The translations under genes were made by a program, and so were the position numbers. From Arthrobacter sp. SW1 (GTDB taxonomy: Bacteria > Actinomycetota > Actinomycetes > Actinomycetales > Micrococcaceae), in contig NZ_MJLT01000056.1 in the NCBI RefSeq assembly GCF_001766675.1, positions 62,001 to 126,000 of the forward strand: DNA of 64,000 nucleotides, given 5' to 3'. The notes under the pieces are model-generated. The model ran no database searches. It saw only the letters and a list, made by a program, of their open reading frames with translations, and was not told the origin of the DNA. This document shows, in pieces, positions 34,846 to 42,771 of the stretch (within the stretch, counting starts at the first letter, position 1; every line of letters starts with the position of its first letter).

Positions 34846-35547
34846 TTACCGTCGTGTGGTCAATCCGGCTGACTTTCCGCGGTTGCAAGGCCCACACAGA
34901 ATCTGCAGATTCTCGGCGTTGTTGCTTCCTCCCATAGCAAGCGGAATTATGTGGTCAAACTGCAATTCAGTGGTCGAACCGCAGGCCCTGCATCGACCCT
35001 CGTCGCGAACCCAAATGTACTGTTTCAAATCGTCTGGAATGGCGCGGCGAGCGGAAGAGTTCCGAGGTGCAGAACCCATTGCGACCGTCGCTTGGGCACG
35101 TTCGATTTGCTGCTTCTGTCGCTGTTCCCTGCTTACAAGAAGGGCATGGACTTGAGCCGCTTGCAGCCCGTCGTTCTCCCAGTAGAACTTGTTTCTGAAC
35201 TGCCAGTATCTTCTTTCGCCGATTCTGGCGAGCAGAATAGGCATGCGCCGTTGGTAGTCATTTCGTTCCTGATATTCGGCTTTGGTCATTTTGCCGCCGA
35301 CCAGGTAGACGCTTCTTCCGATGGTGAGTTCCGCTGGCCCTTTCCCGGTCCAGAACCCGGGCCGATGGAATAGTGTGACGTTTTCGGCCCTGCGTAGCAT
35401 CCCCAAATACTCTCTTCTTGCGCAAAGCGGGGCCCATTGAACCATGGGCGCCTCACCAGATTTTAGAAGAGCATACAGTCCGATCCTGCGCAGATGGGGC
35501 GTTACGGCCTTACCGAGCCAGTGCGCGAATCCATGCAAACTCCGCAT
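34846..35547 (-). CDS. HNH endonuclease domain protein
   Basis: A 233-residue protein with a C-terminal HNH nuclease. The zinc knuckles are Cys186/Cys189 (CRACG) and Cys218/Cys221 (CGPC), with Asp198-His199 (FDHIIPLAMGG) and the NAENLQIL segment between. The first 170 residues are basic and match no domain I know. Base composition is clearly lower in GC than its neighbours, so it was probably acquired horizontally. No methylase, integrase or terminase is adjacent, so a role in defence or phage cannot be claimed. Confidence 0.72.
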   Translation of the reverse strand: MRSLHGFAHWLGKAVTPHLRRIGLYALLKSGEAPMVQWAPLCARREYLGMLRRAENVTLFHRPGFWTGKGPAELTIGRSVYLVGGKMTKAEYQERNDYQRRMPILLARIGERRYWQFRNKFYWENDGLQAAQVHALLVSREQRQKQQIERAQATVAMGSAPRNSSARRAIPDDLKQYIWVRDEGRCRACGSTTELQFDHIIPLAMGGSNNAENLQILCGPCNRGKSAGLTTRR

Positions 35548-35564
35548 TCTGCGCTTCCACGGTC

Positions 35565-35590
35565 ATAGTGCACTCTGAGTGCACTATGAT
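35565..35590 (+). promoter_or_regulatory. Operator and -10 box of the XRE-cupin gene
   Basis: A perfect 10-bp inverted repeat, ATAGTGCACT (35565-35574) and AGTGCACTAT (35578-35587), is followed by a further TGCACT half-site at 35590-35595. TATGAT (35585-35590) lies 6 nt before the ATG at 35597, with no ribosome site. The operator overlaps the promoter of a probably leaderless, self-controlled gene. Confidence 0.65.
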
Positions 35591-35596
35591 GCACTC

Positions 35597-36232
35597 ATGG
35601 ATGAAAGTGTCAGTGAGCTTGCCGCGGCCATCGGCGCCCGTGTGAAGCAGGAACGGCAGGGCCGGGGCTGGACCCTCGACCAACTGGCCGAGTCTGCCGG
35701 AGTCAGCCGCCGCATGCTGGTCAACGTGGAGCAGGGAGCCAGCAACCCCAGCGTGGGGACGTTGCTGCGGCTCAGCGATGCGCTGGGTGTCGGGCTGCCC
35801 GCGCTGGTCGAAGCCCCGCGGCTGAACCCCGTGAAGCTCACCCGGAACGGCGAAGGCGCCGCGCTCTGGAGCAGCGACGACGGCGGCCGCGCCCTGCTGG
35901 TGGCCGGAACCGAGCCGCCGGACGTGGTGGAGCTGTGGGACTGGACGCTGGCCCCCGGGGACCTGCACGCAAGCGAGGGGCACACCTCCGGGACCAAGGA
36001 ACTCCTGCAGGTCCAGGCCGGCGCCCTCACGGTGACTGTCGAGAATCAGGCCGGGGAGGAACAGCAGTACACGCTCGAGGCGGGCGACGCACTCTCCTTC
36101 CCCGGCGACGTCGCGCATTCCTATGCCAACCACGGAGCGGAGGCGGCGCGGTTCACCCTCGCTGTCTTCGAACCGGGCGTCGGTGCCGTGCACGCGGAGA
36201 ACGGCCATAAGGCGGAGGTGCACGGTGGCTGA
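35597..36232 (+). CDS. XRE-family regulator with C-terminal cupin domain
   Basis: A 211-residue regulator. The helix-turn-helix covers about residues 7-62 (RVKQERQGRGWTLDQLAESAGVSRRMLVNVEQGASNPSV is split over two helices), and a cupin effector domain covers about 105-195 (LAPGDLHASEGHTSGTKELLQV, then EAGDALSFPGDVAHSYAN). The cupin probably binds a small ligand. The start was chosen from the TATGAT box 6 nt upstream. The 3' end overlaps the EamA transporter gene, so it should control the operon through the palindrome at its own promoter. Confidence 0.85.
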   Translation: MDESVSELAAAIGARVKQERQGRGWTLDQLAESAGVSRRMLVNVEQGASNPSVGTLLRLSDALGVGLPALVEAPRLNPVKLTRNGEGAALWSSDDGGRALLVAGTEPPDVVELWDWTLAPGDLHASEGHTSGTKELLQVQAGALTVTVENQAGEEQQYTLEAGDALSFPGDVAHSYANHGAEAARFTLAVFEPGVGAVHAENGHKAEVHGG

Positions 36233-37133
36233 GGTCCGTAAAACGGGCGTGCCCCCGTGGAGCATGGCCGTGGCCGCGATGCTGTCCGTGCAACTGTGCT
36301 CGGCGTTGTCCGTGGGCATGATCGAGGTGGCCGGCCCCGCCGGAACCGCCTGGCTGCGGCTGAGCGCGGGCGCCCTGATTTTCCTCGCGATCGCGCGCCC
36401 GCCCCTGCGTTCCGTGCGCCGCCGCGACGTGCCCGTGCTGTTGGGACTCGGCGTCGCCACCGGACTTATGACGCTCGCCTTCCTCGCCGCGATCGAGCGC
36501 ATCCCGCTGGGCACCGCTGTCGCCATCGAATTCCTTGGCCCCCTCATGGTCGCCGCGGTCCGCAGCCATAACAAGCGGGCCCTCGTCTGGCCGGTGCTGG
36601 CGCTGGCCGGAGTCGTGCTGCTGAGCGAACCGTGGCATGGCGAGGTCGACGCCGTCGGGATCGCCTTCGCGGCCCTCGCCGGCACCGGATGGGGCGCCTA
36701 TATCCTGCTCACCCAGCGGGTGGGCGACCGCTTCACGGGCGTCGGCGCGCTCTCGCTCACGGTGCCGGTCGCCGCGGTGACGGCCGCCGTCGTCGGGATT
36801 CCGCAGGCAGCCGGGCAGCTCAGCTGGGAGCTCCTGGCGGCCGCGCTGGGGCTGGCGGTGCTGATGCCGGTGCTGCCGTTCGTGCTTGAGCTGCTGGCGC
36901 TGCGGCGGATGACGTCGACGGCGTTCGGCACCCTGATGGCGTTGGAGCCGGCCATCGGGGTGCTGCTGGGGATGGTGGTGCTGCATCAGCTGCCGTCGCC
37001 GGTGCAGTTCGCGGGGATTGCCTTGGTCGTGCTGGCCGGTGCCGCGTCGCAGCGGGGTGGCTTGCAGCCGTTGCCCGCCGAGCCCGAGATCGCCGTCCAT
37101 GCCCCCGAACCCGCCGCAACGAAGGAGTCCTGA
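36225..37133 (+). CDS. EamA-family (RhtA-like) transporter
   Basis: Drug/metabolite transporter of 302 residues with ten predicted helices in two EamA halves (about 12-130 and 140-280). AIERIPLGTAVAIEFLGPL near 84-102 and TSTAFGTLMALEPAIG near 229-244 are the paired signature helices of the RhtA group, which exports threonine and homoserine. GTG 36225 with GGAGG upstream overlaps the regulator by 8 bp. The C-terminal tail is Pro/Glu-rich. The substrate is unproven. Confidence 0.83.
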   Translation: MAEVRKTGVPPWSMAVAAMLSVQLCSALSVGMIEVAGPAGTAWLRLSAGALIFLAIARPPLRSVRRRDVPVLLGLGVATGLMTLAFLAAIERIPLGTAVAIEFLGPLMVAAVRSHNKRALVWPVLALAGVVLLSEPWHGEVDAVGIAFAALAGTGWGAYILLTQRVGDRFTGVGALSLTVPVAAVTAAVVGIPQAAGQLSWELLAAALGLAVLMPVLPFVLELLALRRMTSTAFGTLMALEPAIGVLLGMVVLHQLPSPVQFAGIALVVLAGAASQRGGLQPLPAEPEIAVHAPEPAATKES

Positions 37134-38032
37134 TGAAGTTCACCGGCCTCAGCGCCTTTCCCCTCACGCCCCTCGCCGACGACGCCGTGGACGAGGCCGC
37201 CTTCGCGCGCCTGGTCGGGCGGCTGGCCGCAGCCGGCGTCGACTCCATCACCGCGCTCGGCTCCACCGGTTCCTACGCGTACCTCAGCCGTGAAGAACGA
37301 CGCCGGGTGGCTGGGCTCGCGGTGGAACATGCCGCCGGGACGCCCGTGATCGTGGGGGTCGGGGCGCTGCGGACCTCCCAGGTGCTGGCGAACGTGCGGG
37401 ACGCCGAAGAAGCCGGGGCGTCCGGGCTCCTGCTGGCGCCGGTGAGCTACCAGCCGCTGACGGAAGAAGACGTGTTCGGGCTCTTCCGGGCGGTGTCGGA
37501 CAGCACGGCGCTGCCCGTCGTCGTCTACGACAACCCGGCCACCACACACTTCAGCTTCACGGTGGAGCTTTATGGCCGCATCACGCAGCTGCCCGGGATT
37601 GCGTCCGTGAAGATCCCGCCTCTTCCGGACGACCCGGAGCAGGCACGCACCCGGGTGCAGGCCATCCGGGATGTGGTTCCCGGGCACGTGACCGTCGGCG
37701 TATCCGGCGACGCCAAGGCCGCCGCGGGACTCGCTGCCGGGTGCGATGCCTGGTACTCGGTGATCGGCGGGACCTTGCCGGAGCCGGCATTGCGGATCAC
37801 ACGGGCCTCTTTGGAGGGGCGGTTCGAGGAGGCCGCGCGCGAGTCCGCGCGGCTGGCGCCCTTGTGGGAGTTGTTCACGGAATTCGGCGGCAGTCTCCGC
37901 GTGGTTGCGGCTATCGCGGAACATTTGGGCCTCGCGCCCAAGGCCTGCCTGCCCTTGCCGATCCGCGGATTGGACGAGGGGCAGCGGGCACGTGTGGCGG
38001 CGGTTGTTGATGAGCTCGGCTTCCTTGGCTGA
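37133..38032 (+). CDS. Dihydrodipicolinate synthase family aldolase/lyase
   Basis: A 299-residue class I aldolase with TIM barrel. The Schiff-base Lys160 (ASVKIPP) and Tyr132 (VVYDNP) are in place, and GSTGS (43-47) replaces the GTTGE of true DapA. It is therefore probably not the lysine biosynthetic enzyme but a relative that cleaves or joins a 2-keto acid (keto-deoxy-sugar acid, hydroxyproline or sialic acid type). The ATG shares a base with the EamA stop; regulator, transporter and enzyme form one operon. Confidence 0.82.
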   Translation: MKFTGLSAFPLTPLADDAVDEAAFARLVGRLAAAGVDSITALGSTGSYAYLSREERRRVAGLAVEHAAGTPVIVGVGALRTSQVLANVRDAEEAGASGLLLAPVSYQPLTEEDVFGLFRAVSDSTALPVVVYDNPATTHFSFTVELYGRITQLPGIASVKIPPLPDDPEQARTRVQAIRDVVPGHVTVGVSGDAKAAAGLAAGCDAWYSVIGGTLPEPALRITRASLEGRFEEAARESARLAPLWELFTEFGGSLRVVAAIAEHLGLAPKACLPLPIRGLDEGQRARVAAVVDELGFLG

Positions 38033-39341
38033 GGCAAGCGGGCAACCACGTCCTTCCTCCCCGCTTACTCCGCGCAACATCGGCACGGACCCGCCAGAAC
38101 CCAAGGGCGGACCTGCCTTCGGCCGGCCACACGGGAAAGCAAGTGGGAGGGAACGTCGCAGCCGGCCCGGACGAGGGGCCGCCTGGGCCGTGGCCCGCTA
38201 CGTCTTTGCCGCGACGCTGGTGCGGAGCGCGGACGGGGGTGCCGTCGTCGCCGTCGTGCTGCTGGCGCAGGCGAGTGGAAAGCCGGGTTGGCTGGCCGGT
38301 CTCCTGGGCGCGGCGATCACGGCGCCGCATGTGCTGGGGCCCTTCATCGCACCGCGGCTGGACACCGCTGCCGATGGCCGGAAAACCATTGCGCTCTCCG
38401 CAGCGCTCCATGGCGTCCTGCTGGGCGCCGCGGCGTTACTGCTGCCCGCAGGCCCGGCCGCCTGGCCCGGGCTGCTGCTCTTCATCTCAGGAATCTTCGG
38501 CCCCATGCTCACCGGCGGCATCAGTAGCCGGCTGCCCGCCATCGCCGGGCCTTCGCCCCGGAGCCAGCGCCGGGCACAGGGCTGGGACGTGGCGAGCTAT
38601 GGCCTGAGCGGCACCCTGGGACCGGCTGCCGTCGCGTGGATCGCTGCAGCCTCCAGCGCGTTGACAGCGGCGCTTGTCCTGGCAGGTGTGGCAATGATTG
38701 GCGCGGTTGCAGTCCTTGCCTTGCCTCGCCAAAGCGCCGCCGGCCCGGCCGAAGAGGTCCCGTCCCCGTGGCGCACTCTCGGCCTGATCCGGAAGCACGG
38801 GCCGCTGCGCCGAACGCTCGGGCTGACGGTGAGCGTGGCATTCTCCGTAGCGGGGTTGCCGATCTACGCCGTGGCGGCGGCTCCGGCCTGCGGCGGGGCG
38901 ACGGCTGCCGGGTTGCTTGTGGCTGCCTACGGAGTAGGGAACCTGCTGGGCTCGGCGGGGCTGATGGTCAGGCCGCTGCGCGGCAACGCGGACGGGCTGA
39001 TGGGCGCTCTTTCGATGCTGGTGGCGGCAAGTCTGCTCCTGGTTCCGGCAATGCCGTCCCTACAGGCGTCGCTGGCGGCCTTCTGCCTGGCCGGCGTCGC
39101 CAACGCGCTGTTCTTCGCCGCCACGCTCGCGGCACGCAGCGAATATGCGCCGCTCGAAGCCAGGAGTCAGGTTTTCGTCTGGGTCGGTGCGCTTAAGATC
39201 GCCGCAGGCTCGGCCGGAACGGCCGTCGCCGGCCTGGCTGTTTCCGGTGCCGCGTGGACTCCCTTGCTCATCGGGGCCGTATTGACTGCTCTCACCTCGG
39301 TGGTGTCCGCCGTCGGGAGGTCCCGTTCCGCGGGCGCGTAG
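38010..39341 (+). CDS. MFS transporter
   Basis: A 443-residue membrane protein with about 12 helices, the first after a basic, Pro-rich N-terminal tail of roughly 55 residues (RERRSRPGRG). FIAPRLDTAADGRKTIALSAALHG fits the loop 2-3 region of MFS proteins. The ATG at 38010 lies inside the 3' end of the aldolase gene (23-bp overlap); a later start cannot be excluded because no good ribosome site is visible. The substrate is unknown, and it may belong to the same operon. Confidence 0.72.
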   Translation: MSSASLAEASGQPRPSSPLTPRNIGTDPPEPKGGPAFGRPHGKASGRERRSRPGRGAAWAVARYVFAATLVRSADGGAVVAVVLLAQASGKPGWLAGLLGAAITAPHVLGPFIAPRLDTAADGRKTIALSAALHGVLLGAAALLLPAGPAAWPGLLLFISGIFGPMLTGGISSRLPAIAGPSPRSQRRAQGWDVASYGLSGTLGPAAVAWIAAASSALTAALVLAGVAMIGAVAVLALPRQSAAGPAEEVPSPWRTLGLIRKHGPLRRTLGLTVSVAFSVAGLPIYAVAAAPACGGATAAGLLVAAYGVGNLLGSAGLMVRPLRGNADGLMGALSMLVAASLLLVPAMPSLQASLAAFCLAGVANALFFAATLAARSEYAPLEARSQVFVWVGALKIAAGSAGTAVAGLAVSGAAWTPLLIGAVLTALTSVVSAVGRSRSAGA

Positions 39342-39445
39342 CAGCGCCACCCGTTTCGGACGAATGTGACCGGAGCCGACCGGCGCGGCGGCACGTCCAC
39401 GCGGTAATTTTGGAGCAGGAGCCATTACCACGAAGGAGCGCAGGC

Positions 39446-39877
39446 ATGTCGGAAATTGTTGTTGTTGGAGTCGACGGAAGCGAAACCGCCCGCAGGGCCG
39501 CTGAAACGGCCCGGACCCTCGCCCAGGGCCTTGGCGCCAAGCTGCACATCGTGACCGCTTTCGAAGGCGACCGCGTGTCCCTCCACGGCGCAGGCAGCGA
39601 GCGGGCCATCGTCTTCGGCGATCCGGGCCGCGAAGCCAAGGCGACCGCCAGCAAGGTGGCCGCGTCCCTGCCGCAGGAAGGCGTCGAGATCGAGGCGTTC
39701 TCCGCCGTCGGCAGCCCCGCGCAGGCGCTGATCGCCCACGCCGAGAACCACAACGCCAGCGTGATCGTGGTGGGCAACCGCCGCATGAAGGGCCTGTCTC
39801 GCGTCCTCGGCAGCGTGGCCAACACCGTGGCCCACAACGCCCCGTGCGACGTGTACATCGCGGACACCGTCGAGTAA
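39446..39877 (+). CDS. Universal stress protein
   Basis: UspA-domain protein, 143 residues. VVVGVDGSETARRAAETA at 5-22 and the ATP-binding pattern VVGNRRMKGLSRVLGSVANTVAHNAPCDV near 112-140 (G-2x-G-9x-GS type) place it in the ATP-binding class. GAAGGAG is 7 nt before the ATG. It stands alone and is followed 18 bp later by palindrome P4. Confidence 0.92.
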   Translation: MSEIVVVGVDGSETARRAAETARTLAQGLGAKLHIVTAFEGDRVSLHGAGSERAIVFGDPGREAKATASKVAASLPQEGVEIEAFSAVGSPAQALIAHAENHNASVIVVGNRRMKGLSRVLGSVANTVAHNAPCDVYIADTVE

Positions 39878-39895
39878 ACACCCGGCCGCACTTCA

Positions 39896-39957
39896 GCGCG
39901 AACGTACAGTTGAGGCCCGAATCCGCGGATTTTGGGGCCTCAACTGTACGTTCGCGC
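39896..39957. repeat. GCGCGAAC-type palindrome P4 (23-bp arms)
   Basis: Perfect arms 39896-39918 and 39935-39957 with a 16-nt loop, beginning GCGCGAACGTACAGTTGAGG. It differs from P1 by C to G and C to A changes that are matched by complementary changes in the other arm. It lies between convergent genes (usp and the phosphatase) and could serve both as terminator. Confidence 0.9.
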
Positions 39958-39970
39958 TTGGTGGTTAGAC

Positions 39971-40732
39971 CTATTTCCGGGGCAGGCTGCCTCGCCAGGT
40001 GAGGAGAGCTTCCCTTTCATCAGCGCTCAACTTGGCTGCGGCGAAGAACTCTTCCAAGTTGAATCCGTCGAGCGCATCCCGAAACGCGCCCTCCGTTGTG
40101 GTTCCGTTTTGCCTGCAGAGCTCTTCAAGCGCAGGCTCGGAATTGTTGCAGTTGCCCTGTGCCGCTCGGGTATCGCCAAGCCGCACCGTTTCCAAGTAGT
40201 CGTCGACGATATCCTCGGGTTCGACGCCTGCGGCAACCAGGAGCGCCATAGCTACGAGACCGGTGCGATCCCGACCGCCCATGCAGTGGAAAAGTACCCC
40301 GCCCGGTTTCGCGTTGGCTATCGCCGAAAGCGCCGCGCCAAGGCGCTGGGGCATCGCTTGGATATGCGGCAGGAAGTACAGCGCTGTACCGACTAGGCCG
40401 TTATCCCAGAAATCGTTCCAGAACGCTTCATTTTCGATCCCGTCCAAGTCGACATGCACCGAGGTAAGCCAAGCGGGGCGTGCCTGCGTGTCGGAGTCGC
40501 GTTCCTGCTGTTGTCGGAGATCGACCACGGTACGGATTCCGGCCGCATGAAGTTCATCCCAGCCCGTTTTCCCGACCCAATCGAGGTTCTCACTTCTGTA
40601 GAAGACTCCGGTGGGAGTGAGAGCGCGGTCGTTGCGCCGCAACCCGCCGAGGTCTCGGACGTTTACCAACCCTTCTATTCGAAGGGCTCGACCGTTGCTT
40701 CCGCTGGTTTCCATCCGACCAGTAAACGGCAT
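39971..40732 (-). CDS. Tyrosine-protein phosphatase (Y_phosphatase3 type)
   Basis: A 253-residue phosphatase of the PtpB/IphP-like family. The P-loop HCMGGRDRTG has Cys150 and Arg156 in the CX5R arrangement. NVRDLGG (24-30) and GVFYRSENL (42-50) are typical N-terminal marks, and VDLR near 70-73 belongs to the family core. It may act on phosphotyrosine or phosphoinositide. GC content is lower than in the flanking genes, suggesting later acquisition. No operon partner is visible. Confidence 0.87.
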   Translation of the reverse strand: MPFTGRMETSGSNGRALRIEGLVNVRDLGGLRRNDRALTPTGVFYRSENLDWVGKTGWDELHAAGIRTVVDLRQQQERDSDTQARPAWLTSVHVDLDGIENEAFWNDFWDNGLVGTALYFLPHIQAMPQRLGAALSAIANAKPGGVLFHCMGGRDRTGLVAMALLVAAGVEPEDIVDDYLETVRLGDTRAAQGNCNNSEPALEELCRQNGTTTEGAFRDALDGFNLEEFFAAAKLSADEREALLTWRGSLPRK

Positions 40733-40762
40733 TTGCCCGATTTACCTCGCCGCGCTTGGTGG

Positions 40763-41821
40763 CTAAGCCGTGAACTCGAGTTCTTCCGCCTTCACCCCGA
40801 AGCGCAGGGCCTCGCCGCGGGCTGCCCGGTACGCTTCGTCAATGGCGCTCGCAGCCAGGCGTTCCAGTTCCGTGCCGAGGGATCCGGCCAGGTGCGGAGT
40901 CAGCAGCACGTTGGGGTTCGTGTAGAAGCCCGAATCCGCCGGGAGCACCCAGGGCGTGGTCACGTCCAGCACCGCGAAAATGTCGCCCTGTTCCAGCCGG
41001 CGCAGCAGCGCCTCCTGGTCCACCAGCTCCCCGCGCGAGGTGTTGATGAACGTGGCGCCGGGCCGCAGGCGGGCGACCATTCCGGCGTCGAACATGTTGC
41101 GGGTGGCGGGCAGCGACGGCGCGTGGAGGGACACGACGTCGGACGTCGCCACCAGCTCCTCCAGCCCCACAAGCTGCACGCCCAGTGCCGCGGCTTGTTC
41201 CGGCGTCACGAAGGGGTCGGCGAGGACCACCTCAAGTTCGTAGGGGGCCAGCAGCCGGATCACATGCCGGCCGATCTTCGACGCGCCGATGATCCCCACG
41301 CGCTTGCCGTAGTTGCCCATGTCCGGGAAGAGCCCTTCGGGGTCGACGGCGGCCCGTGCCCCGTGCAGTTCCCGCGCGATCTGCAGCACGCGCTTGTTCG
41401 CGAGCAGGATCATGGCCAGGGTGTACTCCGCCACGGGGATGGCGTTGGCATCGGCCGCCGTGCTGACCTGGACCCCCCGCTCCCAGCATTCGGCGCCCAC
41501 GTGGTGCTTCACCGAACCGCCCGCGTGCAGGATGTAGCGCAGCCGCGGCGCCGCGTCCAGCACCGCGCCGTCGATCATCGGAGAGCCCCAGCCGGTCAGC
41601 AGCACGTCCGCCTCCGCCAGCAGGGCGCGGGCCCCAGGCGAGTTGAACTCCGTCAGCGGCTCCGGGCTGAGCAGCCGCAGCGGTTCCGTGATGGTGGCCA
41701 GGCGCTGGGGCGGGAAGACTTTCTGCCCGACGTCGGCGGCCATGGCCAGGGCGACGTTCAGCGGGCGGGGGTTGAGCGGGCGGGGGTTCAGCGGGCGGTC
41801 AGCCGGTTCAGGGGTGCTCAC
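40763..41821 (-). CDS. D-isomer-specific 2-hydroxyacid dehydrogenase
   Basis: A 352-residue NAD(P)-dependent dehydrogenase. The Rossmann segment reads VGIIGASKIGRHV (with GASKIG in place of the common GxGxxG). The catalytic Arg is probably in SLHAPSLPATRNM, NTSRGELVD follows and the acid/base His is in LTPHLAGS. The GTG start overlaps the MalG-type permease stop in a GTGA, so it is the last gene of the sugar operon and probably oxidises or reduces a sugar-derived hydroxy acid. The N-terminus has the repeated RPLNP described separately. Confidence 0.85.
   Translation of the reverse strand: MSTPEPADRPLNPRPLNPRPLNVALAMAADVGQKVFPPQRLATITEPLRLLSPEPLTEFNSPGARALLAEADVLLTGWGSPMIDGAVLDAAPRLRYILHAGGSVKHHVGAECWERGVQVSTAADANAIPVAEYTLAMILLANKRVLQIARELHGARAAVDPEGLFPDMGNYGKRVGIIGASKIGRHVIRLLAPYELEVVLADPFVTPEQAAALGVQLVGLEELVATSDVVSLHAPSLPATRNMFDAGMVARLRPGATFINTSRGELVDQEALLRRLEQGDIFAVLDVTTPWVLPADSGFYTNPNVLLTPHLAGSLGTELERLAASAIDEAYRAARGEALRFGVKAEELEFTA
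41756..41800 (-). repeat. Triple 15-bp repeat in the 5' end of the dehydrogenase gene
   Basis: Three consecutive 15-bp units starting at 41756, 41771 and 41786 (plus-strand GTTCAGCGGGCGGGG with single-base variants) encode the repeated RPLNP at residues 9-23. Being a multiple of three, copy number can change without breaking the frame. Confidence 0.85.
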
Positions 41822-42771
41822 TTGACGCTCCCCGCGGTGAGGCCGGACTTCCAGAAACGCTGCAGCATGATGAACGCCGCCAGCAACGGAATCACGGAGA
41901 GGAAGGACGCGGTGATGACCATGGGGGAGAACTCCGGCTGCGGAATGGAGTAGCCCTGCCAGATGGAGATACCCACGCTGACCGGCAGCAGCTGCTGGTC
42001 CTGCAGCATCACCAGGGGCAGCATGAAGTTGTTCCAGATGCCCACGAACTGGAACAGGCCGATGGTGATGAACCCGGGCATCATCATGGGCAGGCCCAGC
42101 GAGAAGAAGGAACGGATGGGCCCGGCGCCGTCCACGCGGGCCGCTTCCAGAGTTTCATCCGGAACATACGAAGAACTGTAGACCCGGGCCAGGTACACAC
42201 CGAAGGGGTTGCACAAAACCGGGATGAGGATGGCCCACACGGTGTTGGTGATGCCGGCTACCGAGGCCAACAGGTACATGGGCAGCACCGTGGCGGTGTT
42301 GGGGATCAGCACGCCCAGCAGCACGAACGCGAACCAGGTCTTCTTGCCGCGGAACTGGAATTTGTCGAAGGCGTAGCCGGCCATGACCGAGATGAGCCCG
42401 CCGAGCACGGCGCCGAAGGCCGCGTACAGCACGGAGTTGCCCATCCAGCGGAAGAAGATCCCGCCGTCCTGCCCGGCCACCGCGGCGATGTTCTCGAACA
42501 GGGCGAAGCGGCCCAGCGAATAGGCGGCAGTGCCGTAGAGATCGGCGGTGTCCTTGGTGGCGGCGAAGAACAACCACAGTACGGGCAGCACCATGTAGGC
42601 GCAGCCCAGGATCAGCAGCGCGTTGACGGAGAAGGCGCTCGCGAAGCCTCCCTCGCGGGAGAGGCGGCTGCCGCCGGGGCGCCGGGGGCGCTTGCCGCCG
42701 TCGGCGTTCTTTTGATGGACGGCGACGCCGGCACCCGGGCGGGCGGGAGCGTTGACGGTTTTGGTGCTCAT
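41818..42771 (-). CDS. Carbohydrate ABC transporter permease, MalG type
   Basis: A 317-residue inner-membrane permease with six helices after a Lys/Arg-rich N-terminal tail. The EAA loop, EAARVDGAGPIRSFFSLGLPMM (about 207-228), contacts the ATPase. Overlap in an ATGA with the MalF-type gene and position after a sugar-binding lipoprotein define a CUT1-type importer. No ATPase gene is present, so a shared MsiK-like ATPase elsewhere is expected, as is common in actinobacteria. Confidence 0.92.
   Translation of the reverse strand: MSTKTVNAPARPGAGVAVHQKNADGGKRPRRPGGSRLSREGGFASAFSVNALLILGCAYMVLPVLWLFFAATKDTADLYGTAAYSLGRFALFENIAAVAGQDGGIFFRWMGNSVLYAAFGAVLGGLISVMAGYAFDKFQFRGKKTWFAFVLLGVLIPNTATVLPMYLLASVAGITNTVWAILIPVLCNPFGVYLARVYSSSYVPDETLEAARVDGAGPIRSFFSLGLPMMMPGFITIGLFQFVGIWNNFMLPLVMLQDQQLLPVSVGISIWQGYSIPQPEFSPMVITASFLSVIPLLAAFIMLQRFWKSGLTAGSVK

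Noticed and set aside
34846..35547. Restriction-modification or phage-defence system
   Set aside because: Only a lone HNH domain protein is present. No methyltransferase, ATPase, toxin-antitoxin partner, integrase or terminase lies nearby.
37133..38032. Lysine biosynthetic dapA
   Set aside because: The DapA GTTGE motif is replaced by GSTGS, and the gene is in an operon with a cupin regulator and an EamA exporter.
38041..38155. A pair of degenerate inverted sequences resembling the hairpin arm at 56747-56782
   Set aside because: The match is short and imperfect, and it lies inside a coding overlap, so chance is the better explanation.
40454..41953. A 499-codon plus-strand frame across the phosphatase and dehydrogenase genes
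   Set aside because: It crosses two real minus-strand genes and their intergenic gap, with no recognisable domain.
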